39,495 bases of DNA from an uncultured Nitratifractor sp. (GCA_947311565.1 CAMZLH010000039.1:1-39495), one strand, 5' to 3'; shown: positions 1 to 8,376, numbered from the stretch's first letter. Numbers and translations: made by a program. The notes: a model not told the origin generated them from the letters alone.

Positions 1-79
1 TAAATGTTGACCTTTTTACACCTACTACTCTCTTAAATTTATCTTCATCTATTTTCTCAAATTTATCTATTTTTCTCAT
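1..79 (-). CDS. IS5-like transposase, N-terminal fragment cut by window edge
   Basis: Reading leftwards from an ATG at 79, about 26 codons are open to the window edge. They begin MRKIDKFEKIDEDKF and continue into KRVVGVKRSTF. The pattern 'F+R+VGVK+xTF' just after the start is typical of the N-terminal helix-turn-helix of IS5-type DDE transposases. No catalytic residue is visible because the rest lies outside the window. No strong ribosome site is seen before the ATG. It forms the outer edge of a transposon-rich patch. The family assignment is by recognition of a very short stretch, so it is tentative. Confidence 0.5.
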   Translation of the reverse strand, partial: MRKIDKFEKIDEDKFKRVVGVKRSTF

Positions 80-279
80 GTTATAATTTTAGCATATTTT
101 TAGTTTTGCAAGAAGTCTAAGGATGATTTGTAAAGCACCAACGGTGCAATGACTTTTGCTAGTTTGGTAAGTTCTATTGAATATTTTAGGATAATAAAAA
201 AGCATGACAAAACTATAGGTGAACTTGATGTTCATATAGATTTTATGAGACAGTAATTAATACAAATAAAGGAAGTAAC
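80..279. other. Short non-coding stretch with a 35-codon remnant
   Basis: This stretch separates the edge transposase from the secreted-protein gene at 280. A reading frame at 149-256 (+) runs 35 codons from MTFASLVSSIEYF to LDVHIDFMRQ and stop. Its composition looks protein-like, but it has no clear ribosome site and I do not recognise it. It may be the tail of a decayed gene. A small palindrome, GCACC-AAC-GGTGC, lies at 135-147 just before it. The ribosome site AAAGGAAG for the next gene lies near 268-275. Confidence 0.25.
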
Positions 280-654
280 ATGAAAAGAGAAAACTTACAT
301 ACAAGTTTAAAAATAGGTGCTTTAGCAATTATGCTCATGGGAATCACTGCATTAGAAGCAGCTAAACCAAAACTAGAAGGTTTTGTTTTAAGAGGGGATG
401 TAGCCAGTGGTTCACCAGGATTGCGTAATCACTTTGACAATCCAAATGGCTCAAGTTGGGCTAGTAGTGTAGATGGTATTGTAGTAAGTGCTGAATGGGC
501 ACATTTACAAAAAAGAAGAAATGGACCAATTACTAGTAATAATATTATCGACAGAGCGGTTGCGGCAGTAAAATCTTATAATCGGGGTAAAGATAAAAGC
601 AAACATTTACATGTCAAGTTTCACCACATTGTTCCATTCCTCTTAAAGCAATAG
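280..654 (+). pseudogene. Truncated secreted protein, 3' end replaced by IS remnant
   Basis: The start ATG follows AAAGGAAG at good spacing. Residues 1-28 look like a signal peptide: basic MKRENLHTSLK, a hydrophobic core GALAIMLMGITA, and a cleavage site near LEAA. The following 82 residues include FVLRGDVASGSPG, DGIVVSAEWAHLQ and IDRAVAAVKSYN. The spacing of 'DGI...W..L' and 'ID.A..A' resembles the first beta-alpha units of secreted TIM-barrel glycosidases, which is only a weak guess. From base 612 the frame runs into the end of an IS481-type remnant (TGTCAAG...), so the last residues FHHIVPFLLKQ belong to the transposon. No continuation of the gene is found beyond the insertion, so it is a 5' fragment of about 110 native codons. 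Confidence 0.6.
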
Positions 655-842
655 CATAAAATTCATCAGGTGAAATCTTAAATATTTTAGGTTCTATTTC
701 GAACCACCTCTTGAGTGCTTCATATGGTGTTCTAACTTTCAATTCTTTTCTTAGTCCACCGTGTTTTCTATTTATATTGTAGTATATCAAAAAATTTATT
801 TAAATCTTTTTTTAACTCTTCTATATTTTTATACTCTGTAGA
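614..842 (-). pseudogene. IS481-type transposase C-terminal remnant, frameshifted
   Basis: Read on the minus strand, this gives EYKNIEELKKDLNKF. After a one-base frame change near 788-795 it continues YYNINRKHGGLRKELKV, then RTPYEALKRWFEIEP and KIFKISPDEFYA, to a TGA at 614-616. This is the C-terminal end of an rve-type (IS481/IS3-like) transposase. The slip lies in a run of T/A bases. The outer end TGTCAAGTTTC at 612 begins with TGT, as IS481 ends do. The intact element at 843-1856 abuts it, so this is the older layer. The other end of this older element was not found in the window. Confidence 0.75.
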
Positions 843-1800
843 TGTTTAGTCCCACTAACTTATTCTCAGGATTTAGCTTGAAATACTCAGGGTTATCCTG
901 ATATATTTGTATCATTGTATCATAAGGTGTTTTAAACTTTAAAGCTTTGAGTTTTTTTTGATAATTATATAGAAGTAAAAAACTCATTACATGTTTTTTT
1001 AACTCTTCTAATGAATCATAATGATATAGTTTTACAGTGTGAGATTTAATAATTTTATTCATTATTTCAACTTGTCCATTTGTCCAAGGATGTCTGAATT
1101 TTGTCAGTCTGTGTTCAATCTTGTGCTTTTGGCATAAGGTATCAAATGGATGTATCTTATTTTTTGGTCTTAGATGTTTAGCTAAAAGTTCATAGGTAAA
1201 TTGTGCACCATTGTCGGTTAGTATAGTATGAATCTTAAAAGGTACATCTTCAATAAAGTTTTCTAGAAATTTACAAGCGATAGCCTGTGTCATTCTCGTA
1301 TGTATTTCAACGTATGCATACTTTGTAACTCTATCTATAGCTACAAACATATAGGCTTTACCTTCTTCACTATGGACTTCTGATATATCTATATGTACAT
1401 ATCCTATATGATACTCCTTAAAACTTTTCTTCTCTTTTTTAATACTATCCTCTTTTGGTAATCGACTCAATCCATGTCGCTGTAAGCATATGTGTAGATT
1501 TGAACGAGTCAGTTTAGGTATCTCATCTTTTAAAGCTATAAACACATCATCTAGTGAGAACTTGGTAACTCTTCTAAATTCACATATGATTTGTTCTTCT
1601 CGTTCTGTGAGTACTGTTGACCTTGGTAGTGTTGGTCCACTCTTCTTATCTGTTATTCGTCCTGCATTTTTCCATTTTGCCACTGTCTTGGGATTTAAAG
1701 ATAATCTAGCTGCTAACTTTGCGATACTCTCTTTAGACTCTTGTATCTCTTTTCTGATTCTTGGCGTTGTCTTGGCATTAGCGTGTTGTATATTTCCCAT
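829..1800 (-). CDS. IS481-family transposase
   Basis: A 323-residue DDE transposase that would cut and paste its own element. Residues 20-50 look like a helix-turn-helix (IAKLAARLSLNPKTVAKWK). The rve integrase-core triad is visible as D138 (HIDISE), D196 (TDNGAQF) and E245 (NGQVEIMNK). C-terminal residues 262-317 match the usual TPYDTM... tail. Length and motifs are complete, so it may be active. The frame reads through the left inverted repeat, and the last codons (ending IYRV-stop) lie outside the element, so its stop codon is supplied by flanking DNA. It is on the minus strand, with its start close to the right-hand repeat. Confidence 0.88.
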   Translation of the reverse strand: MGNIQHANAKTTPRIRKEIQESKESIAKLAARLSLNPKTVAKWKNAGRITDKKSGPTLPRSTVLTEREEQIICEFRRVTKFSLDDVFIALKDEIPKLTRSNLHICLQRHGLSRLPKEDSIKKEKKSFKEYHIGYVHIDISEVHSEEGKAYMFVAIDRVTKYAYVEIHTRMTQAIACKFLENFIEDVPFKIHTILTDNGAQFTYELLAKHLRPKNKIHPFDTLCQKHKIEHRLTKFRHPWTNGQVEIMNKIIKSHTVKLYHYDSLEELKKHVMSFLLLYNYQKKLKALKFKTPYDTMIQIYQDNPEYFKLNPENKLVGLNIYRV

Positions 1801-1856
1801 AAATCTACTCCTTTTATGAAATTATAGCTAACTCCATGAGAATTTGGGACTAAACA
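843..1856. mobile_element. Complete IS481-family insertion sequence, about 1.01 kb
   Basis: The ends are perfect 12-base inverted repeats: TGTTTAGTCCCA at 843-854 and TGGGACTAAACA at 1845-1856. Both terminate in TGT/ACA, as in the IS481 family. One transposase gene fills the interior. The flanking bases (CTGTAGA on the left, GCTATAT on the right) show no convincing target-site duplication. This suggests a later rearrangement, or insertion followed by deletion, at one side. The left neighbour is the remnant of a related but diverged IS. Confidence 0.82.
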
Positions 1857-2149
1857 GCTATATATACTTTTAAATAGTTTAACTGTTTCATATTAATTTC
1901 CTCATATTTTATATTTAGTTTGTATTACTACATATAAATAGTAGCTAAATAATTATTATAATAATATCAATTACCATCAATATAATGGATATATTCTTAA
2001 CTAATGAATATTAAATATATAAGAGTTAAGAAACTAGTTAAATTAAAAAAAGATATTATCAGAGTATCTAAAAGTTTTATTTAAGTTTAAATTTTTTTAA
2101 AGAGAAAGAAAATAATTTTAGAATATATAACATAATTTTAATCTATAAA
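1857..2149. other. AT-rich gene-free stretch
   Basis: About 290 bp of very AT-rich DNA lie between the insertion sequence and the end of valS. I see no coding frame, RNA gene or clear repeat. It is probably decayed sequence beside the transposons. It holds neither the lost 3' part of the secreted-protein gene nor the missing end of the older IS. Confidence 0.5.
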
Positions 2150-2178
2150 AGGAGAGGGAGTCTAGAGTTGAACTCCCT
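2150..2178 (-). terminator. valS terminator-like hairpin
   Basis: Immediately after the valS stop codon on the minus strand lies the inverted repeat GGGAGT (2156-2161) / ACTCCC (2172-2177), with a 10-base loop. Continuing on the minus strand is CTCCTTTTAT, a short T-tract a few bases past the stem. It is a modest but well-placed intrinsic terminator. Confidence 0.5.
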
Positions 2179-2185
2179 TATTATA

Positions 2186-4801
2186 TTACTTAAGTGAGCT
2201 AAGCTCATTTTCTACTTTTTGTAGTTTCTCTTTTGCCTCATCAATAGCTTTTTGATTCTGCTCTATTACCTCTTTAGGTGCATTTGCTACAAATTTTTCG
2301 TTGTTTAGCATTCCACTTAGTTTGTTAATCTCTTTTGTAAGCTTCTCTTTTTGTTTTGTAAGCTTATTTATAATTGGATTTAAATCTATATCTCCTGTAG
2401 ATATATAGCTTTCTACTCCATTTGCAACATCTACTACACTGCTATCTGGCTTGGTATCTACAAACTCAAGCACTTCAACTTTTGCTAACTTCTCTATAAA
2501 TGGCTTTAGAGTTTGGCTATCTACTTCATTTGTAAACTTAATATAGGCTCTCTCTATCTTTTTGTTCCCCATATCAACTAAAGTTTTGCAGCGTCTTAGT
2601 GATACAATTGCTTCGATAGCTAAATCAAAGTTACTAGAACTCTCTACCTCTTTTACCTTTGGATATCTTTTTACCATTATTGAGTTCTCTTTGTTTAGCT
2701 CATCGCCACTTAGTTTTTGGTATAGATACTCGGTAATAAACGGCATAAATGGGTGTAGTAGCTTCATAGACTCTTTAAATATTGCCCCAAGTTCGGCAAT
2801 ACTATCTTTACTTGCTTTACTAAGCTCAATCCCCCAGTCACAAAACTCTCCCCAAAGGAAACGATATAGGGTTGTAGCACCATCATTAAAGCGATACTGC
2901 TCTATGTAGCCTCTTGTCTCTTCTACAGCAACATTAAATCTACTTAAGATATATTTACCAAGTGGTGTTTTAATCTCGATATTATCTAAATCTTCAAACT
3001 TATCTACATTCATCTGTAGAAAGTTACTTGCGTTAAATAGTTTATTAGTAAAGTTACGACTCTGCTCTAACTTATCTTCGCTTAGTTTAATATCGCGTCC
3101 TTGCACTGCTAAGACTGCTAGGGTAAACCTCATTGCATCTGCACTATATTTATCTACCATCTCTAGAGGGTCTATTACATTCCCTTTTGATTTACTCATC
3201 TTCTCACCATGCTTATCTTTTACAAGAGCATGTAGATATATATGCGGAAATGGCAACTCTCCTGTTAATTCTCTACCCATCATAAGCATTCTAGCTACCC
3301 AGAAGAAGATAATATCAAATCCAGTAATTAGTAGATTATTTGGATAGAACTCTCTCATATCATCCTCAAACCACTTTTCATTTTTTAAAGCTTCACCATT
3401 TCCCCATCCAAGTGTACTAAATGGCCAAAGCCCCGAGCTAAACCATGTATCAAGCACATCTTCATCTTGGCGAATATTATTTTGACTACACTTTTCGCAT
3501 TTGCTTGGTGTATCACCCTCAAATGCCCACTGATGACCACAATCATCGCAATACATTACAGGAATTTGATGCCCCCACCAAAGCTGGCGGCTAATACACC
3601 AATCTCTTAACTCTCTCATCCATGCATTGTAGCTGTTAATCCAGTGCTCAGGAAAATATTTACTCTTGCCACTATTTACATCAGCAATTGTATTATCAGC
3701 AAACTCTTTTTTAATAAACCACTGTTTTGAGATATATGGCTCAACTATATTTTTACATCTATAGCAGTGTCCAACTTGATGAAGATGCTCCTCTATCTTC
3801 TCTACAAAGCCTTTATCTTCTAGTTTTTTTACTATTTTCTCTCTGGCTTCTAATCTCTCTTGCCCCTCAAACTCGCCACAGTAGCTATTTAAAATACCCT
3901 TCTCATCAAAGATAGTAATAAATTCTAAATTATGTCTCTTGCCAACTTCATAGTCATTAGTATCGTGTGCTGGAGTAACCTTTACAACCCCTGTTCCAAA
4001 CTCTCTATCAACATGCTCATCGGCAATTATCTTAATCTCTCTCTCTATTAGAGGTAACTTAACACTTTTTCCAATAAGATGATTATATCTTTTATCTTCA
4101 GGGTGTACCATTACGGCAGTGTCTCCAAAGTATGTCTCTGGTCTAGTAGTTGCAACTATAAGATCTCCACTCTCATCACTTAGAGGGTATTTAATATGAT
4201 ATAATGCTCCCTTATGATCTTCATGTTCTACTTCGATATCACTTAAAGCTCCATCGTGAGTACACCAGTTAATCATATAGTTGTCTTGTACGATATGACC
4301 TGCATCGTACATTGTTTTAAATGCTTTTTTAACTGAATTTGCAAGTCCATCATCCATAGTAAAACGCTCTCTGCTCCATGCAGGGCTAACACCAAGTACT
4401 CTTAATTGGCTTGTGATTGCATCTTTTGACTCCTCTTTTTGCTTAAAGCAGAGCTTTAAAAACTCCTCTCTACCAATCTCCTCTTTTCTCTTGCCATCTG
4501 CTAATAGCTTCTTCTCTACAACATTTTGTGTTGCAATACCTGCATGGTCAACACCTGGTTGCCAAAGTGTCTTAAAGCCATCCATTCTTTTATATCTAAT
4601 AATAATATCTTGTAGAGTAAATGTTAATGCATGACCTATATGCAATCTTCCTGTTACATTTGGTGGTGGCATCATAATGGTAAATGACTCTCCATTTTGA
4701 ATACTTCTATTTCCATCTATCTCAAAAAAGTTCTGCTCTTCCCAAAATTTATAGTAGTTACTCTCAATCTCACTTGGATTGTAACGATTTTTCTCACTCA
4801 T
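2186..4801 (-). CDS. valS: Valine-tRNA ligase
   Basis: Class I aminoacyl-tRNA synthetase that charges tRNA-Val in the cytoplasm. At 871 residues it has the normal bacterial length. HIGH is at 54-57 within PPPNVTGRLHIGHAL, and KMSKS is at 534-538. The editing (CP1) domain carries the TTRPET signature. Two Cys clusters are present (CYRCKNIVEP, and CDDCGHQW with CEKC). The tail after about residue 800 is a lysine/glutamate-rich coiled coil (KLTKQKEKLTKEINKL), the usual ValRS tRNA-binding arm. It is monocistronic, with a hairpin after the stop and a TATAAT about 28 bases before the ATG. Confidence 0.98.
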   Translation of the reverse strand: MSEKNRYNPSEIESNYYKFWEEQNFFEIDGNRSIQNGESFTIMMPPPNVTGRLHIGHALTFTLQDIIIRYKRMDGFKTLWQPGVDHAGIATQNVVEKKLLADGKRKEEIGREEFLKLCFKQKEESKDAITSQLRVLGVSPAWSRERFTMDDGLANSVKKAFKTMYDAGHIVQDNYMINWCTHDGALSDIEVEHEDHKGALYHIKYPLSDESGDLIVATTRPETYFGDTAVMVHPEDKRYNHLIGKSVKLPLIEREIKIIADEHVDREFGTGVVKVTPAHDTNDYEVGKRHNLEFITIFDEKGILNSYCGEFEGQERLEAREKIVKKLEDKGFVEKIEEHLHQVGHCYRCKNIVEPYISKQWFIKKEFADNTIADVNSGKSKYFPEHWINSYNAWMRELRDWCISRQLWWGHQIPVMYCDDCGHQWAFEGDTPSKCEKCSQNNIRQDEDVLDTWFSSGLWPFSTLGWGNGEALKNEKWFEDDMREFYPNNLLITGFDIIFFWVARMLMMGRELTGELPFPHIYLHALVKDKHGEKMSKSKGNVIDPLEMVDKYSADAMRFTLAVLAVQGRDIKLSEDKLEQSRNFTNKLFNASNFLQMNVDKFEDLDNIEIKTPLGKYILSRFNVAVEETRGYIEQYRFNDGATTLYRFLWGEFCDWGIELSKASKDSIAELGAIFKESMKLLHPFMPFITEYLYQKLSGDELNKENSIMVKRYPKVKEVESSSNFDLAIEAIVSLRRCKTLVDMGNKKIERAYIKFTNEVDSQTLKPFIEKLAKVEVLEFVDTKPDSSVVDVANGVESYISTGDIDLNPIINKLTKQKEKLTKEINKLSGMLNNEKFVANAPKEVIEQNQKAIDEAKEKLQKVENELSSLK

Positions 4802-4828
4802 AATACTGCCTTAAAGAGTTTTTTTGAG

Positions 4829-4834
4829 ATTATA
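4829..4834 (-). promoter_or_regulatory. Putative -10 box for valS
   Basis: On the minus strand GGTATAATCTC gives a perfect TATAAT about 28 bases upstream of the valS ATG. No clear -35 box is seen, which is common in this phylum. Confidence 0.45.
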
Positions 4835-4960
4835 CCTAATATATACTTTTGTCTTATTTTAGGTGCTTTAGTAGTTAAAAATCAATATTATTTATAAATG
4901 TTTAACCCAAATAAATCTAATTATTATTTTTATTTTAACATTATTTTAACATTTTTATCG

Positions 4961-4966
4961 TATAAT
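4961..4966 (+). promoter_or_regulatory. Putative -10 box for the gene at 5001
   Basis: TCGTATAATAGCG holds a perfect TATAAT 34 bases before the proposed ATG. Upstream are two TTTTAACA repeats (near 4933-4951), either of which could be a poor -35 or an operator half-site. Confidence 0.45.
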
Positions 4967-5000
4967 AGCGTAATTTAACAAAGAAAGGATATTGTATATT

Positions 5001-5483
5001 ATGAAAGAGATTGTATCAGTATCTGGTTTTTTATTATCTTATGCATTAGATATATTAGAAGAGCATAAGATTGTTAAGCCAACATTTATTGGTTATACTA
5101 AGGATAATCGTGAAATTAAAGAGATACCTAAAGGGTTATCTTTAGAAGAGACTATACCAAAGGTTTTAGATCTATATGAGAATAATAAAATGGAACTATC
5201 TAAAGCAACAATATGTTTTCCTGCTGAGCTAGAGAACGAGAGTGGAGTAAGAGAGAGTGTAGTTATAATAATGGTTCAAAATTATGAGACAAAAGAGTAT
5301 CTAACAATATCTCATCCGTACAAATTTAGTGATTCTAAGTTAATACTTTCAGAGTTTGAACTATTAGATTATAGTCCATTTCTTTTAGAGGAGTTACCTA
5401 AGCTTGAGAAGTGCTTTATCCAAGGTGCGCTATCTTGTAGTGATGCAGAACATATTTGGAGTGAAAGATTTAAAGCAAGTTAA
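5001..5483 (+). CDS. Conserved-looking hypothetical protein, 160 aa
   Basis: I do not recognise this family. The protein begins MKEIVSVSGFLLSYALDILE and is soluble and acidic, with no signal peptide. It shows alternating beta and alpha segments (ATICFPAELEN, ESVVIIMVQN, EYLTISHPYKF) and two cysteines near the end. A TTG at 4992, only 4 bases from AAAGG, would add three residues. I chose the ATG at 5001 because it gives a natural N-terminus, but the AAAGG at 4984-4988 is then 12 bases away. A strong TATAAT lies upstream. It is followed 32 bases later by a LysE-type exporter on the same strand, so the two may be co-transcribed. Confidence 0.7.
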   Translation: MKEIVSVSGFLLSYALDILEEHKIVKPTFIGYTKDNREIKEIPKGLSLEETIPKVLDLYENNKMELSKATICFPAELENESGVRESVVIIMVQNYETKEYLTISHPYKFSDSKLILSEFELLDYSPFLLEELPKLEKCFIQGALSCSDAEHIWSERFKAS

Positions 5484-5515
5484 GCTATACTATATGTTAA
5501 ACTATAAGGAGTTTA

Positions 5516-6109
5516 ATGTTAAGTTGGTACATACCACTACTAATATTTATTATAGTTGCAGGTTTTACACCTGGACCAAATAATATAATTGCACTAAATA
5601 TAGGTTTTAATTTTGGCTTTAAAAAGGTAGTACCACATATCTTTGGTGTTGCAGTTGGTTTTCCTATTATGCTTTTAGTTGTAGCTATTTTAGTAGAAAA
5701 TATCTTATATAAGTATCAATATATCTTTGTTATACTAAAATATTTGAGTTCCATATATCTTTTATATCTAGCATATATCATAGCTACTGCTTCTACCGAT
5801 ATTAAAAAAGATATTAATTTTAAGCCAATTAGCTTTTATGAATCTTTGCTCTTTCAGTGGATTAACCCAAAAGCTTGGGCTGGAGCTATTGCTACAATAT
5901 CTTTATATATTCCACATGAGATATTTAGATATGCTCTAAATATTGCAGCTTTAACATCGGCAGTTGTAATAATTTTTGCAATATCTTTATGGGCATATTT
6001 AGGACAAAGTGTAAAACTCTTTTTTCAAAATAGCCAAGAGATAAGATTTTTTAACTATATAAGCTCTAGCTTACTTATATTATCTATTATTTTAATACTA
6101 TTCTCATAG
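5516..6109 (+). CDS. LysE/RhtB-family amino-acid exporter
   Basis: An inner-membrane protein of 197 residues, the standard length for LysE/RhtB translocators, which export amino acids or related small molecules by proton antiport. The family signature GFTPGPNN is at residues 16-23, followed by the glycine-rich second segment (GFNFGFKKVVPHIFGVAVGF). About six hydrophobic segments are visible, and FQWINPKAW in the middle is typical. The start ATG follows AGGAG. The substrate cannot be told from sequence. Confidence 0.9.
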   Translation: MLSWYIPLLIFIIVAGFTPGPNNIIALNIGFNFGFKKVVPHIFGVAVGFPIMLLVVAILVENILYKYQYIFVILKYLSSIYLLYLAYIIATASTDIKKDINFKPISFYESLLFQWINPKAWAGAIATISLYIPHEIFRYALNIAALTSAVVIIFAISLWAYLGQSVKLFFQNSQEIRFFNYISSSLLILSIILILFS

Positions 6110-6205
6110 TATATATTTTAGTTTTTTTAGTTAGAATTATATATCTAAGTGAGATAGAATAATCTATTATATAGATTTATTGGATATTAATAGTTGGAGT
6201 GGCTT

Positions 6206-7225
6206 TTGAAACATGATATTATACTTTTTATAATTAGTTATATTTTTACTATTACTGCAATTATATATATTGTTACACACTTCTTAATGTATAGACCAGT
6301 AGTAATACAGAAATACAAAGATAAAAAAAAGAGTAAAAATAATAAAAAGAAGTGTAGAGTAGTAGAGAGAGCTTATAAAACTAGGCTTTGGCAAGAGTTT
6401 TTTTGGGAAACTCCTAAAAAATTTTTAAATATTAGTTTTGTATTTTTTCTACTTATTTTTATAACCATTAACACTAGAGAACTCTTTTTTATATTTATTG
6501 GTTTACTTATATTAATTTTTTATATATACTTTATATATCAATCTTACCTTAAGTATAAAATTTTTCCAATAGAAGCTAAAAAGAGAATAGAGGAGTTTGA
6601 AACTCCTATAAGAGATGGTGTAAGTAAAGCTGTATCTTTTCCAGGAGATACAGTAAAGCAGTATCTTCTTGGAGACGAATTAACATCACAAGATTTGCAT
6701 AATATTATTATTATAGAGCAGGTACAAGATGTAAAGAAGATCGATTATCCACCATTTATACCAGATAAAGATAAAGCAATTATATCAGAAAGAAAACTAT
6801 CTTTCGTAGTCTTTACAAATGAGTTTATATGTGCATTTGTTGGTGCAAGTAAGTTTAATCTTATTAAACCAGATAGAAAAGAGGAGAAAGATGGCTGCGA
6901 AGAGAAGCTAAAGGGTACACTAGGAGGTACAGAACAAGAGCACTACTACTCTAAGATTGAGTTTGGCAAGTTTGAAGAGAATACATTTAAAATATACTAT
7001 AGAGATGGTAGAGAATTTGAGTTAGTAACATTAGCAGGTAAAGCACCAGAACTAAAAGATAAAAAAGCAAAAGTTATGGCGGCACTTAAGTTAAAACTTA
7101 GAGTTACAGAGAGACAAGTTTTAAGAAAAGTAGATGAGTATACAAAATTAGAACAGCTTAAAATATTAAGAGAAGATAGTAAAGAGAGAGATAGTGAAGG
7201 AAAAGAGGAAGATGATAAAGAATAG
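6206..7225 (+). CDS. Unknown three-TM membrane protein with soluble C-terminal domain
   Basis: I do not recognise this family. With a TTG start at 6206 (GGAG six bases upstream) the protein has 339 residues. An earlier TTG at 6194 would add four. Hydrophobic segments lie at about 2-24, 72-90 and 94-112. Between the first and second is a very basic loop (KYKDKKKSKNNKKK). The soluble part from about 115 has a series of short beta-like strands (KLSFVVFTNEFICAFVG, TFKIYYRDGREFELVTL) followed by a helix. This could be a small beta-sandwich of the bacterial PH-like kind, which is a weak guess. The tail after about 310 is highly charged. It stands between the exporter and the TRAP genes with separate spacing. 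Confidence 0.72.
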   Translation: MKHDIILFIISYIFTITAIIYIVTHFLMYRPVVIQKYKDKKKSKNNKKKCRVVERAYKTRLWQEFFWETPKKFLNISFVFFLLIFITINTRELFFIFIGLLILIFYIYFIYQSYLKYKIFPIEAKKRIEEFETPIRDGVSKAVSFPGDTVKQYLLGDELTSQDLHNIIIIEQVQDVKKIDYPPFIPDKDKAIISERKLSFVVFTNEFICAFVGASKFNLIKPDRKEEKDGCEEKLKGTLGGTEQEHYYSKIEFGKFEENTFKIYYRDGREFELVTLAGKAPELKDKKAKVMAALKLKLRVTERQVLRKVDEYTKLEQLKILREDSKERDSEGKEEDDKE

Positions 7226-7247
7226 AGCCATAATTTGTAACCAATAG

Positions 7248-7253
7248 TATAAT
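7248..7253 (+). promoter_or_regulatory. Putative -10 box upstream of dctP
   Basis: AGTATAATATG contains a perfect TATAAT about 86 bases before the dctP start, implying a leader of roughly 80 nt. A second weaker candidate (TATACT) lies nearer the gene. I saw no sigma-54 -24/-12 pair (GG-N10-GC) here. Confidence 0.35.
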
Positions 7254-7338
7254 ATGTTTACTTTTTTAACTACAGAACTTGATTTTTTTTATAAATTAAA
7301 CTATACTCTATAGATAAAATTAAATCTAAAGGATTATT

Positions 7339-8331
7339 ATGGTTAAAAAAATTCTACTCTCAACTGTTTTAGCAGTTTCTATGAGCACATCCGCAGCAGC
7401 GGCAGATTTTGTATTAAAATTTAGTCATGTTGTAAGCGAGAATACACCAAAAGGTAAAGCGGCTCTATTTTTTGAAAAACGTCTAGAGGAGCTGAGTAAG
7501 GGTAAAATTGATGTTCAAATATATCCTAATTCGCAGCTATATAAAGATAAAGCTGTCTTAAAAGCTATTAAATTAAACTCTGTTCAAATGGCTTGTCCAT
7601 CATTCTCTAAGTTTACAAAAACAGTTCCTCAATTAGCTATTTTTGATTTACCATTTTTGTTTAAAGATATGAACCATGTTCATAAAGTACAAGATGGTGA
7701 AGTTGGTCAAAAATTAAAAGATTTAGTATCTGCAAAAGGTTTTGTTGTATTAGATTATTGGGATAATGCATTTAAACAGTTAAGCTCTGCAAAAAAAGCT
7801 CTTTTAATGCCAGATGATGCAAAGGGACAAAAGTTTAGAATAATGAGTTCTAAGGTTTTAGAAGCACAGTTTAAAGCAGTAGGTGCAAATCCACAAGTTA
7901 TGCCATTTAGTGAAGTTTACTCTGCACTTCAACAAGGTGTAATTGATGGTCAAGAGAATACTAACTCAAATATCTATACTAAAAAGTTTTACGAAGTTCA
8001 AAAAGATATGACACTATCTAATCATGGATATTTGGGTTACTTAGTAGTAATGAGTAAAAAATTCTACGACTCTTTACCAAAAGATCTTCAAGAAGCAGTT
8101 AACACAGCAATTAAAGATGCAACAGCTAAAGAGCGTGAGTATGCAGCACAGCTAGATAAAGAGCAACTAGATAAGATTAAAGAGTATGCTAAGAAAAGTG
8201 GAAAGCTTACAATTCATGAATTAGATGACAAGCAAAAAGCTGCATGGAGAGCATCTATGGAAAAAATATATCCAGAGTTTTATGATAATGATAAAATTGG
8301 AAAAGATTTAATAGAAGCGGCGAAAAAGTAG
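7339..8331 (+). CDS. dctP: TRAP transporter substrate-binding protein, DctP family
   Basis: Periplasmic solute receptor of a tripartite (TRAP) uptake system, 330 residues. A signal peptide (residues 1-22) with a cut near SAAAAA|DF is clear. DctP hallmarks follow: FRIMSSKVLEAQFKAVGANP with R167, the arginine that in this family salt-bridges the substrate carboxylate, then FSEVYSALQQGVIDGQEN around 190-207. The ligand is therefore probably a C4-dicarboxylate or another organic acid, but the exact ligand is unknown. The ATG has AAAGGA upstream. The membrane subunits follow after a 156-base gap with two hairpins. Confidence 0.95.
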   Translation: MVKKILLSTVLAVSMSTSAAAADFVLKFSHVVSENTPKGKAALFFEKRLEELSKGKIDVQIYPNSQLYKDKAVLKAIKLNSVQMACPSFSKFTKTVPQLAIFDLPFLFKDMNHVHKVQDGEVGQKLKDLVSAKGFVVLDYWDNAFKQLSSAKKALLMPDDAKGQKFRIMSSKVLEAQFKAVGANPQVMPFSEVYSALQQGVIDGQENTNSNIYTKKFYEVQKDMTLSNHGYLGYLVVMSKKFYDSLPKDLQEAVNTAIKDATAKEREYAAQLDKEQLDKIKEYAKKSGKLTIHELDDKQKAAWRASMEKIYPEFYDNDKIGKDLIEAAKK

Positions 8332-8354
8332 CCACAATTAAGCTTATCATTTTG

Positions 8355-8376
8355 CTCCAAAGCCCCAGCTTTGGAG
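8355..8376 (+). promoter_or_regulatory. dctP-dctQ intergenic hairpin 1
   Basis: A perfect 9-base stem CTCCAAAGC (8355-8363) / GCTTTGGAG (8368-8376) with a 4-base CCCA loop, 23 bases after the dctP stop. It lacks a T-tract (TGTATATTG follows), so it looks more like an mRNA-stabilising or attenuating structure than a full terminator. Such a structure would allow more receptor than membrane subunit. Confidence 0.6.

Noticed and set aside
1490-1819. Plus-strand open frame of 109 codons opposite the transposase
   Set aside because: Antisense to a transposase with an intact DDE triad; no recognisable protein features.
831-1868. Target-site duplication around the IS481 element
   Set aside because: No direct repeat of 4 or more bases was found immediately outside the two inverted repeats.
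4935-4951. TTTTAACA direct repeats as an operator before the 5001 gene
   Set aside because: Two copies of an AT-only motif in very AT-rich DNA are not enough to call a regulatory site.
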